Shown here: piece by piece, positions 34,089 to 43,724 of the stretch
How the letters are laid out: each line of letters begins with the position of its first letter
How positions within the stretch are numbered: position 1 is the first letter of the stretch
Source of the DNA: Archangium primigenium
GTDB taxonomy: Bacteria > Myxococcota > Myxococcia > Myxococcales > Myxococcaceae
Direction of reading: 5' to 3'
DNA length: 64,000 nucleotides
Assembly (NCBI RefSeq): GCF_016904885.1
Contig: NZ_JADWYI010000001.1
Location: forward strand, 5,270,001-5,334,000
Made by a program: the position numbers and the translations under genes
Notes under the pieces: generated by a model
Told to the model about the DNA's origin: nothing
The model's database searches: none
What the model saw: the letters and a program-made list of their open reading frames with translations, nothing else

Positions 34089-34703
34089 ATGGCGTCAGCG
34101 GCCCCCATCCTCGAGGTCAATGCCGAGCACCCCCAGCCCCGCCACGTGCAGCGGGCGGTGGAGGTGCTCTCGGGCGGGGGGCTCATCGCCTACCCGACGG
34201 ACACCTACTACGGCCTGGCGTGCGACCTGGGCTCCAAGAAGGGCATCGAGCGGCTCTACCAGCTCAAGGGGCGCGATCGGAAGAAGCCCCTGTCCTTCCT
34301 GTGCCCGGACCTGTCGGACGTGGCCAAGTACGCGCACGTGAGCAACTTCGCCTACCGGACGATGAAGGGCCTGACGCCCGGGGCCTTCACCTTCATCCTC
34401 GAGGCCACGCGCCTGGTGCCCGAGGTGATGATGAGCAAGCAGAAGCAGGTGGGCATCCGGGTGCCGGACTCGGAGCTGGCGCGGGCGATCGCCGCGGGCC
34501 TGGGCCGGCCGCTCGTCACCACGTCCGCCACGGACGCGGAGGGCGAGCCCCTCACGGACGCCCGGAGCATCAAGGACGCGCTGGGCCACGGGTTGGATCT
34601 CATCCTGGACGCGGGCGTGACGCTGTTGGAGGCCAGCACCGTGGTGTCGCTCATCGGCGACCAGCTCGAGGTGCTGCGCCAGGGCAAGGGCGAGCTGGAC
34701 TGA
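34089..34703 (+). CDS. Sua5/YciO/YrdC family protein
   Basis: 204 aa. The YrdC fold is clear: 'GGLIAYPTDTYYGLACDL', 'LYQLKGRDRKKPLSFLCPDLSDVAKYAHVSN', 'LTPGAFTFILEATRLVP', 'QVGIRVPDS' and 'RPLVTTSATDAEGEP'. Family members with the KRxxxxP and SxN motifs make threonylcarbamoyl-AMP for tRNA t6A. Here the motifs read KGRDRKKP and 'TTSATD', closer to YciO than to TsaC/Sua5, so the t6A activity is uncertain. It follows the antiporters by 16 bases and precedes xerD by 10. Confidence 0.85.
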   Translation: MASAAPILEVNAEHPQPRHVQRAVEVLSGGGLIAYPTDTYYGLACDLGSKKGIERLYQLKGRDRKKPLSFLCPDLSDVAKYAHVSNFAYRTMKGLTPGAFTFILEATRLVPEVMMSKQKQVGIRVPDSELARAIAAGLGRPLVTTSATDAEGEPLTDARSIKDALGHGLDLILDAGVTLLEASTVVSLIGDQLEVLRQGKGELD

Positions 34704-34713
34704 GGAGCGGCGG

Positions 34714-35685
<972 letters not shown>

Positions 35686-36055
35686 CCGCCGGCGTGGGGT
35701 GCACGCCCGGGCGCGGGTGTCCGGACGCCTCGCCCCCCGGGGCAAAGACAGACACAATCCCCAACGCTCGCCTCCGCTCCGGGGGCGGAACGCGGCGCGC
35801 GTGAACACTCGTCGGCCCTCGGAGGCCGGCTCGTCCTTTCCGCCCGGTCCCCGTTCATGCAATGACAGACTTCGACGGGAATTCCACCGGCGGCGCAGAA
35901 CTGCGAGAGCACCATCCCCGTTGGTGAGACTGTGTTTGAATATCTGTCTTTGCGTCTTTTTCGGACTGCGCGCATTGAAAGACTATCGGTACAGTGGTTT
36001 TCGCTGTCACGGCCGCCGTGCACAGGGGCCCAGCCCGAAAGAGAAGGAGCGCGAC
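35686..36055. other. Long intergenic region upstream of the FG-GAP lipoprotein gene
   Basis: 370 bases without a gene. The first half is GC-rich like the genome. Bases about 35925-36015 are AT-richer and probably hold the promoter; they include TTGAATATCTG at 35936-35946, also found before the small secreted protein gene at 60660. A GAGAAGGAG ribosome site lies at about 36042-36050. I see no RNA gene or convincing terminator. Confidence 0.4.
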
Positions 36056-39000
36056 ATGAAATCCAAACGCAACATTCCGGGTTTCGTTCCAGGACGAGGA
36101 CGAAGCAATGGTCGTGGGACGTTCTTCCTGGCCCTGGCGACGCTCGTGGCGAACGGGGGGTGCACGAGCAAGGATTCGCCCGCCGAGGGCGTCATCCCCT
36201 CCAAGGCCCCGGCCTCGCGCGCGGACAAGGTCGCGGAGCGCTGTGTGGTGCGGGCGCCCTTCGTGGGCAACTTCGAGCCCGAGGTGCAGTGGGCCTGGAC
36301 GGGCAGCCCCACGCTCGCCGAGCACAAGCAGGTGATGATGACGCCCTCGGTGGTGGACGTGAACGGGGATGGCGTCCCGGACGTGATCTTCAGCACCTAC
36401 GCGGGGGGCAACTACACCACCGACGGCGTGCTGCGCGCCATCAGCGGCAATGACGGCCACGAGTTGTGGGCGGTGTCGGATCCCACGCTGCGCGTGAAGG
36501 CCGCCGCCAGCATCGCCGCCGGTGACATCGACGGGGATGGCAAGGTGGAGATCTGCGGCGTGCCCGAGAATGGCCGCGGCGTCATCTGCTTCGAGCACGA
36601 CGGCACCTTCAAGTTCCGCACCGCGCCGGGCGCCAACGACTACAACGAGTGGGGCGGGCCCTCGCTGGCGGACCTCGACGGGGACGGCACCGTGGAGATC
36701 CTCGACGGCAACCGGGTGTACTCCCACACCGGCGTGCTCAAGTGGGTGGGCTCGGACGGCATGGGCGGCGCCCAGGGCACCGGCCCCGTCTCCTTCGCGG
36801 TGGACATCGACGGGGACGGCAAGCAGGAGGTGGTCAACGGCCGGGCCATCTACCGGCACGACGGCACGCTCAAGTGCGCCAACACCTTCATCCCCCATGG
36901 CCTGGCGGGCGTGGCCAACTTCGACGCGGACCCCGCGGGCGAGGTGGTCGTCGCGGGCTACGGCAAGGTGAGCCTGTTGGATGACAACTGCGCGCTCTTG
37001 TGGACCCGGGACGTCCACGTGACGGGCCATCCGCAGAACGAGGCGGGCCACGGCGGCGCGCCCAACATCGCGGACTTCGACGGGGACGGCAAGCCGGACA
37101 TCGGCCTGGCCGCCGACTGGAACTACACCGTCTACAAGTCGGATGGCAGCGTGTTGTGGACCCTGTCCACCCAGGACTACAGCTCGGGCCGCACCACCTC
37201 CACCACCTTCGACTTCGAGGACGACGGCAAGCTGGAGGTCATCTACAGCGACGAACTGCACCTGCGCATCCTCGATGCCGCCACGGGCACCGTGCGCTGG
37301 CAGATCAACAACAGCTCGGGCACCACGCACGAGTACCCCGTGGTGGCGGACGTGGACGCGGATGGCGCGGCCGAGCTGCTCGTCATCACCAACAACCACG
37401 CGCCCCCGGGCGGCACCAACGGCCTGCGCCTGTTCCATGACAAGAAGGAGGGCTGGGCGCGCGCCCGTCCCATCTGGAACCAGCACGCCTACTCGGTGAC
37501 GAACGTCAACGACGACGGCACCATTCCCTCGCGCCCCACGGCGCACTGGCGCCACACGGCCCCGCTCAACCTCTTCCGCTCCAACGTGGCCAACTACCCG
37601 GCCAACGGGGACGGGGGCGTGCCGGCCGCGGATCTCACCGTCTCCGCGGTGACCACGTCGTGTGACGGCTTCGGCGCGCTGGTGCTCGGCGCCCGGGTGA
37701 GCAACCAGGGCGAGGTGCCCGTGCCCGCGGGCCTCAAGGTGTCCTTCTACCGGGGCAATCCCGCCGCGGGCGGCACGCTGCTCGGCGTGGCCACCCTGAC
37801 GGACGCCGTGCCCGCGGGTGGCAGCGTGCTCGCCACCGTCTCCGTCACCACGCCCCTCACCGGCACCTCGGACGTGTGGGTGGTGGCGGACGATGACGGC
37901 GCGGGCAAGGGCCGCGAGACCGAGTGCCGCAAGGACAACAACGCGACCTCCGCCCCGAAGGATCTCACCTGCCGCCCCACGCCCACCAACAAGCCGCCCG
38001 TGGCGCTCTGCCGCGACGTCACCGTGGAGGCGGACGGCCAGTGCCTCGCGCGCTCCAGCGTGAACCACGGCAGCTATGATCCGGACAACGCGCCCTCGCC
38101 GCTCGTGGTGACCGAGGATCCCTCGGTGTCCTTCGGCCTGGGCAGCCACTCGGTGACGCTCACCGCGTGGGATGGCGAGGCCAACGCCTCGTGCGTGGGC
38201 ACCATCTCCGTGGTGGACACGACGAAGCCGGCGCTCGAGTGCCCCGCCTCGCAGCAGCTCGACTCCTGCGCGGCCACGGGCGCCGTGGCCTCCTACACGC
38301 CCACGTCCGTGGACAACTGCGGCGGGGCCACCGTCAGCTGCTCGCACCCCTCGGGCGCCAACTTCCCCGTGGGCGACACGAACGTCACCTGCACCGCCCA
38401 GGACAAGTCCGGCAACACCAACTCCTGCCAGTTCAACGTGAAGGTGCGCGGTGACATCACGCCGCCCACGCTCTCGTGCCCCACCGCGCCGGTGCGGGCG
38501 AGCACCTGCGCGGCCGGTGGCACCCAGGTCTCCTTCACCACCTCGGCCACGGACACCTGCGGCGGGGCCACCGTCACCTGCTCGCGCGCCTCCGGCTCCA
38601 ACTTCCCCGTGGGCTCCACGCCCGTCACCTGCACCGCGCGGGATCCCGCCGGCAACACCTCCTCGTGCGCCTTCTCGGTGGACGTGACGCAGGGGGCCGG
38701 GGGTGACGGCGACGGCGGCGGCGCGCCCATCCCTGGCGCCAGCAAGGGCCTGGTGCTCTGGTCGCCCAACTCGCGCTACGCCAACGTGTCCCTGTCCAGC
38801 TGCGCCGCCAACGCCACCGACGCGTGCGGCAACCCGCTGCCCCTGGACACCTACGGCCGCATCCTCTGGGTGTCCTCCGACGAGGACGAGGTCGACGAGG
38901 AGCGCGACGGCCTGCGCACCTGCTACGACATGGCCGAGCTGAACGCCTCGTCCGTGAAGCTGCGGGTCGAGCGCGCCAACGGCAACGGCAATGATCAGCG

Positions 39001-39190
39001 CAGCAACGGCCGCGTCTACACGGTGCACTACGCGGTGACGAGCAAGTCCGGCGCGACCACGCAGAGCACCTGCCAGGTCAGCGTGCCCAACAACCCGCTC
39101 CAGGCGGCGGTCGACAGCGGCACCCGCTTCTGCCTCGGCGCCGGGTGCCCGAGCGGCACGGCCATCGGCAGCCCCACGTGCAAGAAGTAG
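36056..39190 (+). CDS. Large lipoprotein with FG-GAP/VCBS repeats and two HYR domains
   Basis: 1044 aa from the ATG at 36056. A long N-terminal basic stretch precedes a signal helix and a lipobox-like NGGC with Cys36. Residues about 95-500 hold repeated 'D-x-DGDG-x-x-(E/D)' loops (VDVNGDGVPDVI, GDIDGDGKVEI, ADLDGDGTVEI, VDIDGDGKQEV, ADFDGDGKPDIG) of an FG-GAP beta-propeller, probably binding calcium. A CARDB-like domain follows (about 525-640). Two HYR domains (about 720-880) are near copies that share 'CGGATV(S/T)CS', 'NFPVG' and 'VTCTAxDxxGNTxSC'. The end is a Cys-containing domain. A surface adhesion or polysaccharide-contact role is likely for such layouts. Confidence 0.85.
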   Translation: MKSKRNIPGFVPGRGRSNGRGTFFLALATLVANGGCTSKDSPAEGVIPSKAPASRADKVAERCVVRAPFVGNFEPEVQWAWTGSPTLAEHKQVMMTPSVVDVNGDGVPDVIFSTYAGGNYTTDGVLRAISGNDGHELWAVSDPTLRVKAAASIAAGDIDGDGKVEICGVPENGRGVICFEHDGTFKFRTAPGANDYNEWGGPSLADLDGDGTVEILDGNRVYSHTGVLKWVGSDGMGGAQGTGPVSFAVDIDGDGKQEVVNGRAIYRHDGTLKCANTFIPHGLAGVANFDADPAGEVVVAGYGKVSLLDDNCALLWTRDVHVTGHPQNEAGHGGAPNIADFDGDGKPDIGLAADWNYTVYKSDGSVLWTLSTQDYSSGRTTSTTFDFEDDGKLEVIYSDELHLRILDAATGTVRWQINNSSGTTHEYPVVADVDADGAAELLVITNNHAPPGGTNGLRLFHDKKEGWARARPIWNQHAYSVTNVNDDGTIPSRPTAHWRHTAPLNLFRSNVANYPANGDGGVPAADLTVSAVTTSCDGFGALVLGARVSNQGEVPVPAGLKVSFYRGNPAAGGTLLGVATLTDAVPAGGSVLATVSVTTPLTGTSDVWVVADDDGAGKGRETECRKDNNATSAPKDLTCRPTPTNKPPVALCRDVTVEADGQCLARSSVNHGSYDPDNAPSPLVVTEDPSVSFGLGSHSVTLTAWDGEANASCVGTISVVDTTKPALECPASQQLDSCAATGAVASYTPTSVDNCGGATVSCSHPSGANFPVGDTNVTCTAQDKSGNTNSCQFNVKVRGDITPPTLSCPTAPVRASTCAAGGTQVSFTTSATDTCGGATVTCSRASGSNFPVGSTPVTCTARDPAGNTSSCAFSVDVTQGAGGDGDGGGAPIPGASKGLVLWSPNSRYANVSLSSCAANATDACGNPLPLDTYGRILWVSSDEDEVDEERDGLRTCYDMAELNASSVKLRVERANGNGNDQRSNGRVYTVHYAVTSKSGATTQSTCQVSVPNNPLQAAVDSGTRFCLGAGCPSGTAIGSPTCKK

Positions 39191-39232
39191 CCGTCCCCCA
39201 GGCCCGCGTGGCCTGAGTGACACCCGAGGACA

Positions 39233-39267
39233 GCGGGGCCCGGGAGCACACCGCTCCCGGGCCCCGC
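39233..39267. terminator. Bidirectional terminator hairpin
   Basis: A perfect 15-base-pair inverted repeat, GCGGGGCCCGGGAGC at 39233-39247 and its complement at 39253-39267, around a 5-base loop. It lies between two converging genes and can serve both, although neither side has a T-run. Confidence 0.7.
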
Positions 39268-39275
39268 GTCGCGTG

Positions 39276-40361
39276 TCAGGGCACGGGCACGCGGTCGCCC
39301 AGCTTCTCGCGGCGGATGAGCAGCAGCTCGCGCACGATGATCTGCGCGGTGGCCATGAGCGGCACCGCGAGCACCGCGCCGATGATGCCGGCCAGCTCCC
39401 CGAAGAAGACGACCGCGAACAGGGTGAGCAGGGGGTTGACGTGCACGGTGCGCCGGAAGATGAGCGGCGCGAGCACGTTGCCCTCGAGCAGGCCGTACAT
39501 GAGGAAGTAGCCGAAGACGGCCAGCGCCTTCCAGGAGCCCACCGTGGCGAGGGTGATGAGCGTGACGACGCCGCCGGCCACGATGGGGCCCGCGTAGGGC
39601 ACCAGGCTGGAGAAGCCGCTGGCGATGCCCAGGGGCAGGAAGAAGGGCACCCCGAGCAGCGCCAGGCACGTGGAGGTGAGCGTGGTGTTGATGGTGCAGA
39701 TGAGCACCAGGCCGCTCAGGTAGCCGCCCGTCGCGCTGTACACCTTGTCGAGCACGCCCTCGTAGCGGGGCCGACGCTCGGGCAGCGTCTGGGACAGCAT
39801 CCGCTGCACCAGCCCGGGCCCGAACGCCAGCATGAACACGGTGAGGAAGAGGATGGTGACGAACGCGCCGAGCAGGCTGAACACGCCCGTCACGGCGTGC
39901 AGGGCGCTCACCGCCAGCGTGCCCGAGGCCAGCTCCGAGGGGTTGTCGCTCTGGCGTTTGATCTGCTGCAGGACGTTGAAGCGCGCGTCGATCATCTGGA
40001 AGGCGCGCGAGGAGCGGATCTTCTCCGTCAGCTCGGGGGCCTGCTCGGTCAGCGACTGGCCCTGGGTGACGGCGGCGGGCACCACGATGAGGCCCAGGGC
40101 GGACACGGCCAGCACCAGCGTGAGCAGCACCACCGCGATGGCGGGGCCCCGGCGGATGCGCGTGCGGCTCATCAGCAACACCACCAGGTGGTTGAGCGCC
40201 ACGGCGATGAGCGCGGCGAGCCCGGTGAGGATGAGGGCGAACTCCGCCTTGATGACGAGCACCACCAACGCCGCGACCATCACCACGGCGAAGCACACCG
40301 TGAAGGCCGTCTTGAGGGTGACCTGCGAAGGTTGGCCTATCGACGAATCGCTTCCCGCCAC
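39276..40361 (-). CDS. AI-2E/PerM family membrane permease
   Basis: 361 aa from a GTG at 40361, chosen because GGGAGGAAG lies five bases before it; a GTG at 40391 is also in frame. About eight membrane helices with the family layout: paired N-terminal helices, a long soluble helix region (about 100-150), and the conserved C-terminal core 'LGIASGFSSLVPYAGPIVAGG' and 'VHVNPLLTLFAVVFFGELAGIIGAVLAVPL'. Members are exporters or channels; few substrates are known. It stands alone. Confidence 0.88.
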   Translation of the reverse strand: MAGSDSSIGQPSQVTLKTAFTVCFAVVMVAALVVLVIKAEFALILTGLAALIAVALNHLVVLLMSRTRIRRGPAIAVVLLTLVLAVSALGLIVVPAAVTQGQSLTEQAPELTEKIRSSRAFQMIDARFNVLQQIKRQSDNPSELASGTLAVSALHAVTGVFSLLGAFVTILFLTVFMLAFGPGLVQRMLSQTLPERRPRYEGVLDKVYSATGGYLSGLVLICTINTTLTSTCLALLGVPFFLPLGIASGFSSLVPYAGPIVAGGVVTLITLATVGSWKALAVFGYFLMYGLLEGNVLAPLIFRRTVHVNPLLTLFAVVFFGELAGIIGAVLAVPLMATAQIIVRELLLIRREKLGDRVPVP

Positions 40362-40496
40362 GATGTCTTCCTCCCGCGCTTGACCGCGCACACCACCGCC
40401 ACAGGGTGTGTCGTGCCAAGGGGGGCGGCAAAACGTATCGCCGCGCCCGCTCGGTTTCCCGCTCGATGCGTCCGGTGGTGGACGTCGCGGACAGGG

Positions 40497-40907
40497 TCAG
40501 TCGAAGGCGACGCAGGACAGGGAGTCGATGCGCAGCACGGCCTCCTGCTGGAAGCGTTGTTTGTACTCCTCGCGGATGGCGTTGATCTCCCCGGAGATCG
40601 CGGCGGAGCCGTCGTGCAGCAGCACGATGAGCTTGCTGGGCTCGTACACCAGCTCGCCCGTGTCCATGCGGTACTGGCCCCGGGCCTCGAGCACGGTCAG
40701 GCCATCCTTGAAGCGGGGCGTGACGACGGTGTCGACGAAGCCCTGGAACTCCGCGTCGGTGATGGGCGCGGCGTTGGCCCGGTCGAGACCGAAGAAGAGC
40801 TCCGTGCGGTAGAGCTCGTTGCCCACGGCGCACGTGGCCTGCTCGGGGCCACAGGCCGCGAGGGCCAGCGACACGGCGAGCACGAAGGGAAGGGGAGACG
40901 GGTTCAT
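40497..40907 (-). CDS. DUF3574 lipoprotein
   Basis: 136 aa from the ATG at 40907. Lipobox LAAC with Cys19. The mature part matches DUF3574: 'ELYRTELFFGLDRANAAPITDAEFQGFVDTVVTPRFKDGLTVLEARGQYR' and 'SKLIVLLHDGSAAISGEINAIREEYKQRFQQEAVLRID'. Function unknown. It is divergent from the amidase gene across 59 bases. Confidence 0.82.
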   Translation of the reverse strand: MNPSPLPFVLAVSLALAACGPEQATCAVGNELYRTELFFGLDRANAAPITDAEFQGFVDTVVTPRFKDGLTVLEARGQYRMDTGELVYEPSKLIVLLHDGSAAISGEINAIREEYKQRFQQEAVLRIDSLSCVAFD

Positions 40908-40966
40908 GCATCCAACTCCGGGGTGACGGGGGAAAATGCGCTTTACTCCGGTCCGGAGGATCTCCC

Positions 40967-42781
40967 ATGGCCGGTTCATCTCGCAGGCGGTTTTTGTCCC
41001 AGGGCGCAATCGGATTGGTGGGGGCGGTGGCCGCCGCCCGGGCGGAGGGGGCGTCGTCCGATGCGGGCGTCCCGGCCTCGCCGCCCGGGGCCCCGCCCGC
41101 GTTCGGGACCGCGTCCGCGGTGGGGCCGGAGGTGACGGCGGCGAGCTTCGCCGCGGCCGGCCCGCTCCTGCAGGTGTCCCTCTCCCCGGAGGAGTGCGCC
41201 CAGGCGGCCAGCAACTGGCGGGGCATGATGGCGCCTCTCCTGGAGCGGCGCACGGGACCGCGCCGGGTGGCGCTGGAGCCGGAGCTGGCGCCCGCGTCGC
41301 GCTGGGAGCCGCTGCCGCCCGGGGGCAAGGTGGTGCGGGCCCAGGACCGGTTCGTGCGCTCCGCCAAGGGGGCGGCGGGGCCGCTGCCCACGCGGGACGA
41401 GGACATCGCCTTCGCGCCGCTCTGGCGGCTGTCGCGCTGGGTGGAGTCCCGGGCCCTGACGTCCGAGCGGCTCACGCGGCTGTACCTGGAGCGGCTCGGG
41501 CGCTTCGATCCGAAGCTCCAGTGCGTGATCACCCTCACGCCCGAGCTGGCGCTGGAGCAGGCCCGGCGCGCGGACGCGGAGATCGCCGCGGGCCGCTACC
41601 GGGGGCCGCTGCATGGCATCCCCTGGGGGGCGAAGGACTTGGTGGACACGGCGGGCATCGCGACGACCTATGGGGCCGAGCCCTTCCGGAATCGAGTGCC
41701 CACCACGGACGCGACGACGGTGGCGCGGTTGCACCAGGCGGGCGCGGTGCTCGTGGCGAAGCTGAGCCTGGGGGCGCTCGCGCTCAACGACATCTGGTTC
41801 GGCGGCGAGACGAAGAACCCGTGGCTCCTGGAGGAGGGGGCCTCGGGCAGCAGCGCGGGGCCGGGCGCGGCGGTGGCGGCGGGGTGCGTGGGCTTCGCGC
41901 TGGGCAGTGAGACGGGCGGCAGCATCGTCTCGCCCTCCATGCGCTGCGGGGTGACGGGGCTGCGGCCCACCTTCGGCCGGGTGCCGAGGACCGGGGCCAT
42001 GACACTGAGCTGGTCACTCGACAAGCTGGGCCCCATGACGCGCGGGGTGGAGGACTCGCTGCTGGTGCTCGCGGCGCTCGCCGGGCCGGACGCGGGGGAC
42101 GTGTCGAGCGTGCGCGCGCGGTTCGACTTCGACGCCAACGCCCCGGTGAAGGGCCTGCGCGTGGGCTATGTCCCCGCGTGGATGAAGGAGGCGCCGGCGA
42201 CGGACGTGGACCGGGCCGCGCTCGCGGCGCTCGAGCGGCTGGGATTGAAGCCCGTGGAGGTGAAGCTGCCGGACTGGCCCTATGCCTCCCTGCAGGTCAT
42301 CCTCTTCGCGGAAGCCGCGGCGTCCTTCGAGGAGCTGACGCTCGGGCACGGCGTGGACGCGCTGGGCATGCAGGTGCCCGACGCGTGGCCCAACCTCTTC
42401 CGCCAGTCGCGCTACCTGTCCGCGGTGGACTTCGTGCAGGCGGACCGGCTGCGGCGCAAGGTGGCCCAGGAGATGACGCGGGTGATGGGGGAGGTGGACC
42501 TGCTGCTCGTGCCCTCGCTGCGCGAGGAGATGCTCACCCTTTCCAACCACACGGGGCACCCGTCGCTCACGGTGCGCACGGGCTTCGTGGAGGTGTCCCA
42601 GGCCCGGAGTGACTGGGCGCCGAACCCCGCGAAGCCCCTGCCCACGTTCTCGCCGCCGCGCCGCGTTCCCCACGGCGTCACGCTGATTGGTCGGCTCTTC
42701 GACGAGGGGACCCTGGGCCGGGTGGGCATGGCCCTGGAGAAGGCCTCGGGCGTCGCGGACGCGCGGCCCCCGGGGTTCTGA
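40967..42781 (+). CDS. Tat-exported amidase-signature family enzyme
   Basis: 604 aa with a twin-arginine signal 'SSRRRFLSQGAIGLVGAVAAARA', so export of the folded enzyme is expected. The amidase-signature core starts at about residue 150. The catalytic Ser-Ser-Lys triad is visible: Lys223 in 'GIPWGAKDLVDT', a Ser of 'GASGSSAGPG' (295/296) and Ser319 in 'SETGGSIVSPS'. The N-terminal 120 residues after the signal are not part of the core. Substrate is unknown; relatives include Asp/Glu-tRNA amidotransferase A, but the Tat signal and lack of gatB/C exclude that role. A GGAGGA ribosome site precedes the ATG. Confidence 0.9.
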   Translation: MAGSSRRRFLSQGAIGLVGAVAAARAEGASSDAGVPASPPGAPPAFGTASAVGPEVTAASFAAAGPLLQVSLSPEECAQAASNWRGMMAPLLERRTGPRRVALEPELAPASRWEPLPPGGKVVRAQDRFVRSAKGAAGPLPTRDEDIAFAPLWRLSRWVESRALTSERLTRLYLERLGRFDPKLQCVITLTPELALEQARRADAEIAAGRYRGPLHGIPWGAKDLVDTAGIATTYGAEPFRNRVPTTDATTVARLHQAGAVLVAKLSLGALALNDIWFGGETKNPWLLEEGASGSSAGPGAAVAAGCVGFALGSETGGSIVSPSMRCGVTGLRPTFGRVPRTGAMTLSWSLDKLGPMTRGVEDSLLVLAALAGPDAGDVSSVRARFDFDANAPVKGLRVGYVPAWMKEAPATDVDRAALAALERLGLKPVEVKLPDWPYASLQVILFAEAAASFEELTLGHGVDALGMQVPDAWPNLFRQSRYLSAVDFVQADRLRRKVAQEMTRVMGEVDLLLVPSLREEMLTLSNHTGHPSLTVRTGFVEVSQARSDWAPNPAKPLPTFSPPRRVPHGVTLIGRLFDEGTLGRVGMALEKASGVADARPPGF

Positions 42782-42802
42782 GCCTGCGAGCCGCCGCTCG
42801 GG

Positions 42803-43129
42803 TCACAGATACGCGTTGAGGAACTGGGACAGGAGGTCCTTGGACGGCACGCCCTCCTTCACGGCCACGCGCTCGCCCCGCTTGAAGACCATCATCACCG
42901 GGATGCGCTGCACCCCCTGGGCCTGGGCGAGGGCGCGGTTCTCCTCGATGTTCAGTTTGGCGATGGTCAACTGGCCCGCGTAGTCCTCGGCGAGCTCGTC
43001 CAGGATGGGCGAGAGCCGATGGCAGGGACCACACCAATCCGCCCAGAATTCCACCAGGATGGGGCCCTCGTTCTTCAGCACGAGCGCATCGAAGCTGTTC
43101 TCGGACAGGTGAAGGATCTTGTCGCTCAT
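42803..43129 (-). CDS. trxA: Thioredoxin
   Basis: 108 aa from the ATG at 43129. Classic thioredoxin fold with active site WCGPC (Cys33, Cys36) in 'PILVEFWADWCGPCHRLSPIL' and the cis-Pro loop 'QRIPVMMVFKRGERV'. No signal peptide, so it is cytoplasmic. Here the residue after CGPC is His where Lys is usual. It lies convergent with the amidase gene and downstream of the BP74-like gene on the same strand. Confidence 0.93.
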   Translation of the reverse strand: MSDKILHLSENSFDALVLKNEGPILVEFWADWCGPCHRLSPILDELAEDYAGQLTIAKLNIEENRALAQAQGVQRIPVMMVFKRGERVAVKEGVPSKDLLSQFLNAYL

Positions 43130-43202
43130 GGCTGGCGCCCCGGGCTGGAAAGGTGCGCGCCGCCCGCCCCAATCGCGAGGGCCGGGACGGCGCGCCCCTG
43201 GA

Positions 43203-43541
43203 TCAGGGGGTGACTTCCCGCACCAGCCTGGAGTCCCAGGGGCACCAGTGGGCGCCCGGGAGGAACGCGCCGCCCGCCTCGTCCAGGTGATCCTGCACGT
43301 ACTGCATGTTGGCATCACAGACCTCGATGGCCATCATGAAGAAGCTGATGGTCGCCGGATCGAGGTGGAAGTCCCACTTGGGGTTGTAGGGCTGCCGACG
43401 CTTGATGAGCCGACCGTGGACGTGGATTTCGTTCTTCTCCTTCCCGGCGAGGATGTCCCGCGCCTTCTGGATCCTCGCCTCGTCGGTCACCTCGAAGATG
43501 AACTCCTGACCCTGTTGCTGCATGAATGCGAAATACGCCAT
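43203..43541 (-). CDS. BP74-like protein
   Basis: 112 aa from the ATG at 43541. The sequence resembles the BP74 N-terminal domain first named from a Dictyostelium calmodulin-binding protein: 'AYFAFMQQQGQEFIFEVTDEARIQKARDILAGKE', 'IHVHGRLIKRRQPYNPKWDFHLDP', 'FFMMAIEVCDANMQYVQDHLDEAGGAFLPG' and 'WCPWDSRLVREV'. The match is from memory of the family's pattern. No signal peptide. Function in bacteria is not known. The 183 bases upstream are AT-richer and may hold its promoter. Confidence 0.72.
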   Translation of the reverse strand: MAYFAFMQQQGQEFIFEVTDEARIQKARDILAGKEKNEIHVHGRLIKRRQPYNPKWDFHLDPATISFFMMAIEVCDANMQYVQDHLDEAGGAFLPGAHWCPWDSRLVREVTP

Positions 43542-43724
43542 GGGTGTCGCTCCTGTGACCGTCAAGGCTCGGCGTGAATGCCGATTCGTGAAGCGCGCGA
43601 GCTGTATGTCCTGGCGCGGGATGTCTCCATAGAGAATTTGTTGAATTGACTGGCACCCGCGAATGTGCGGAGGGCCGCTCCCTTGGAGGGACACGCAAGC
43701 CCATCCCACCCGCCACCGCGAGCG

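Noticed and set aside
43640-43675. A sigma-54 promoter suggested by TGGCACCCGCGAATGTGC
   Set aside because: The downstream element does not match TTGCA at the correct spacing and the string does not face a nearby gene start in the right orientation.
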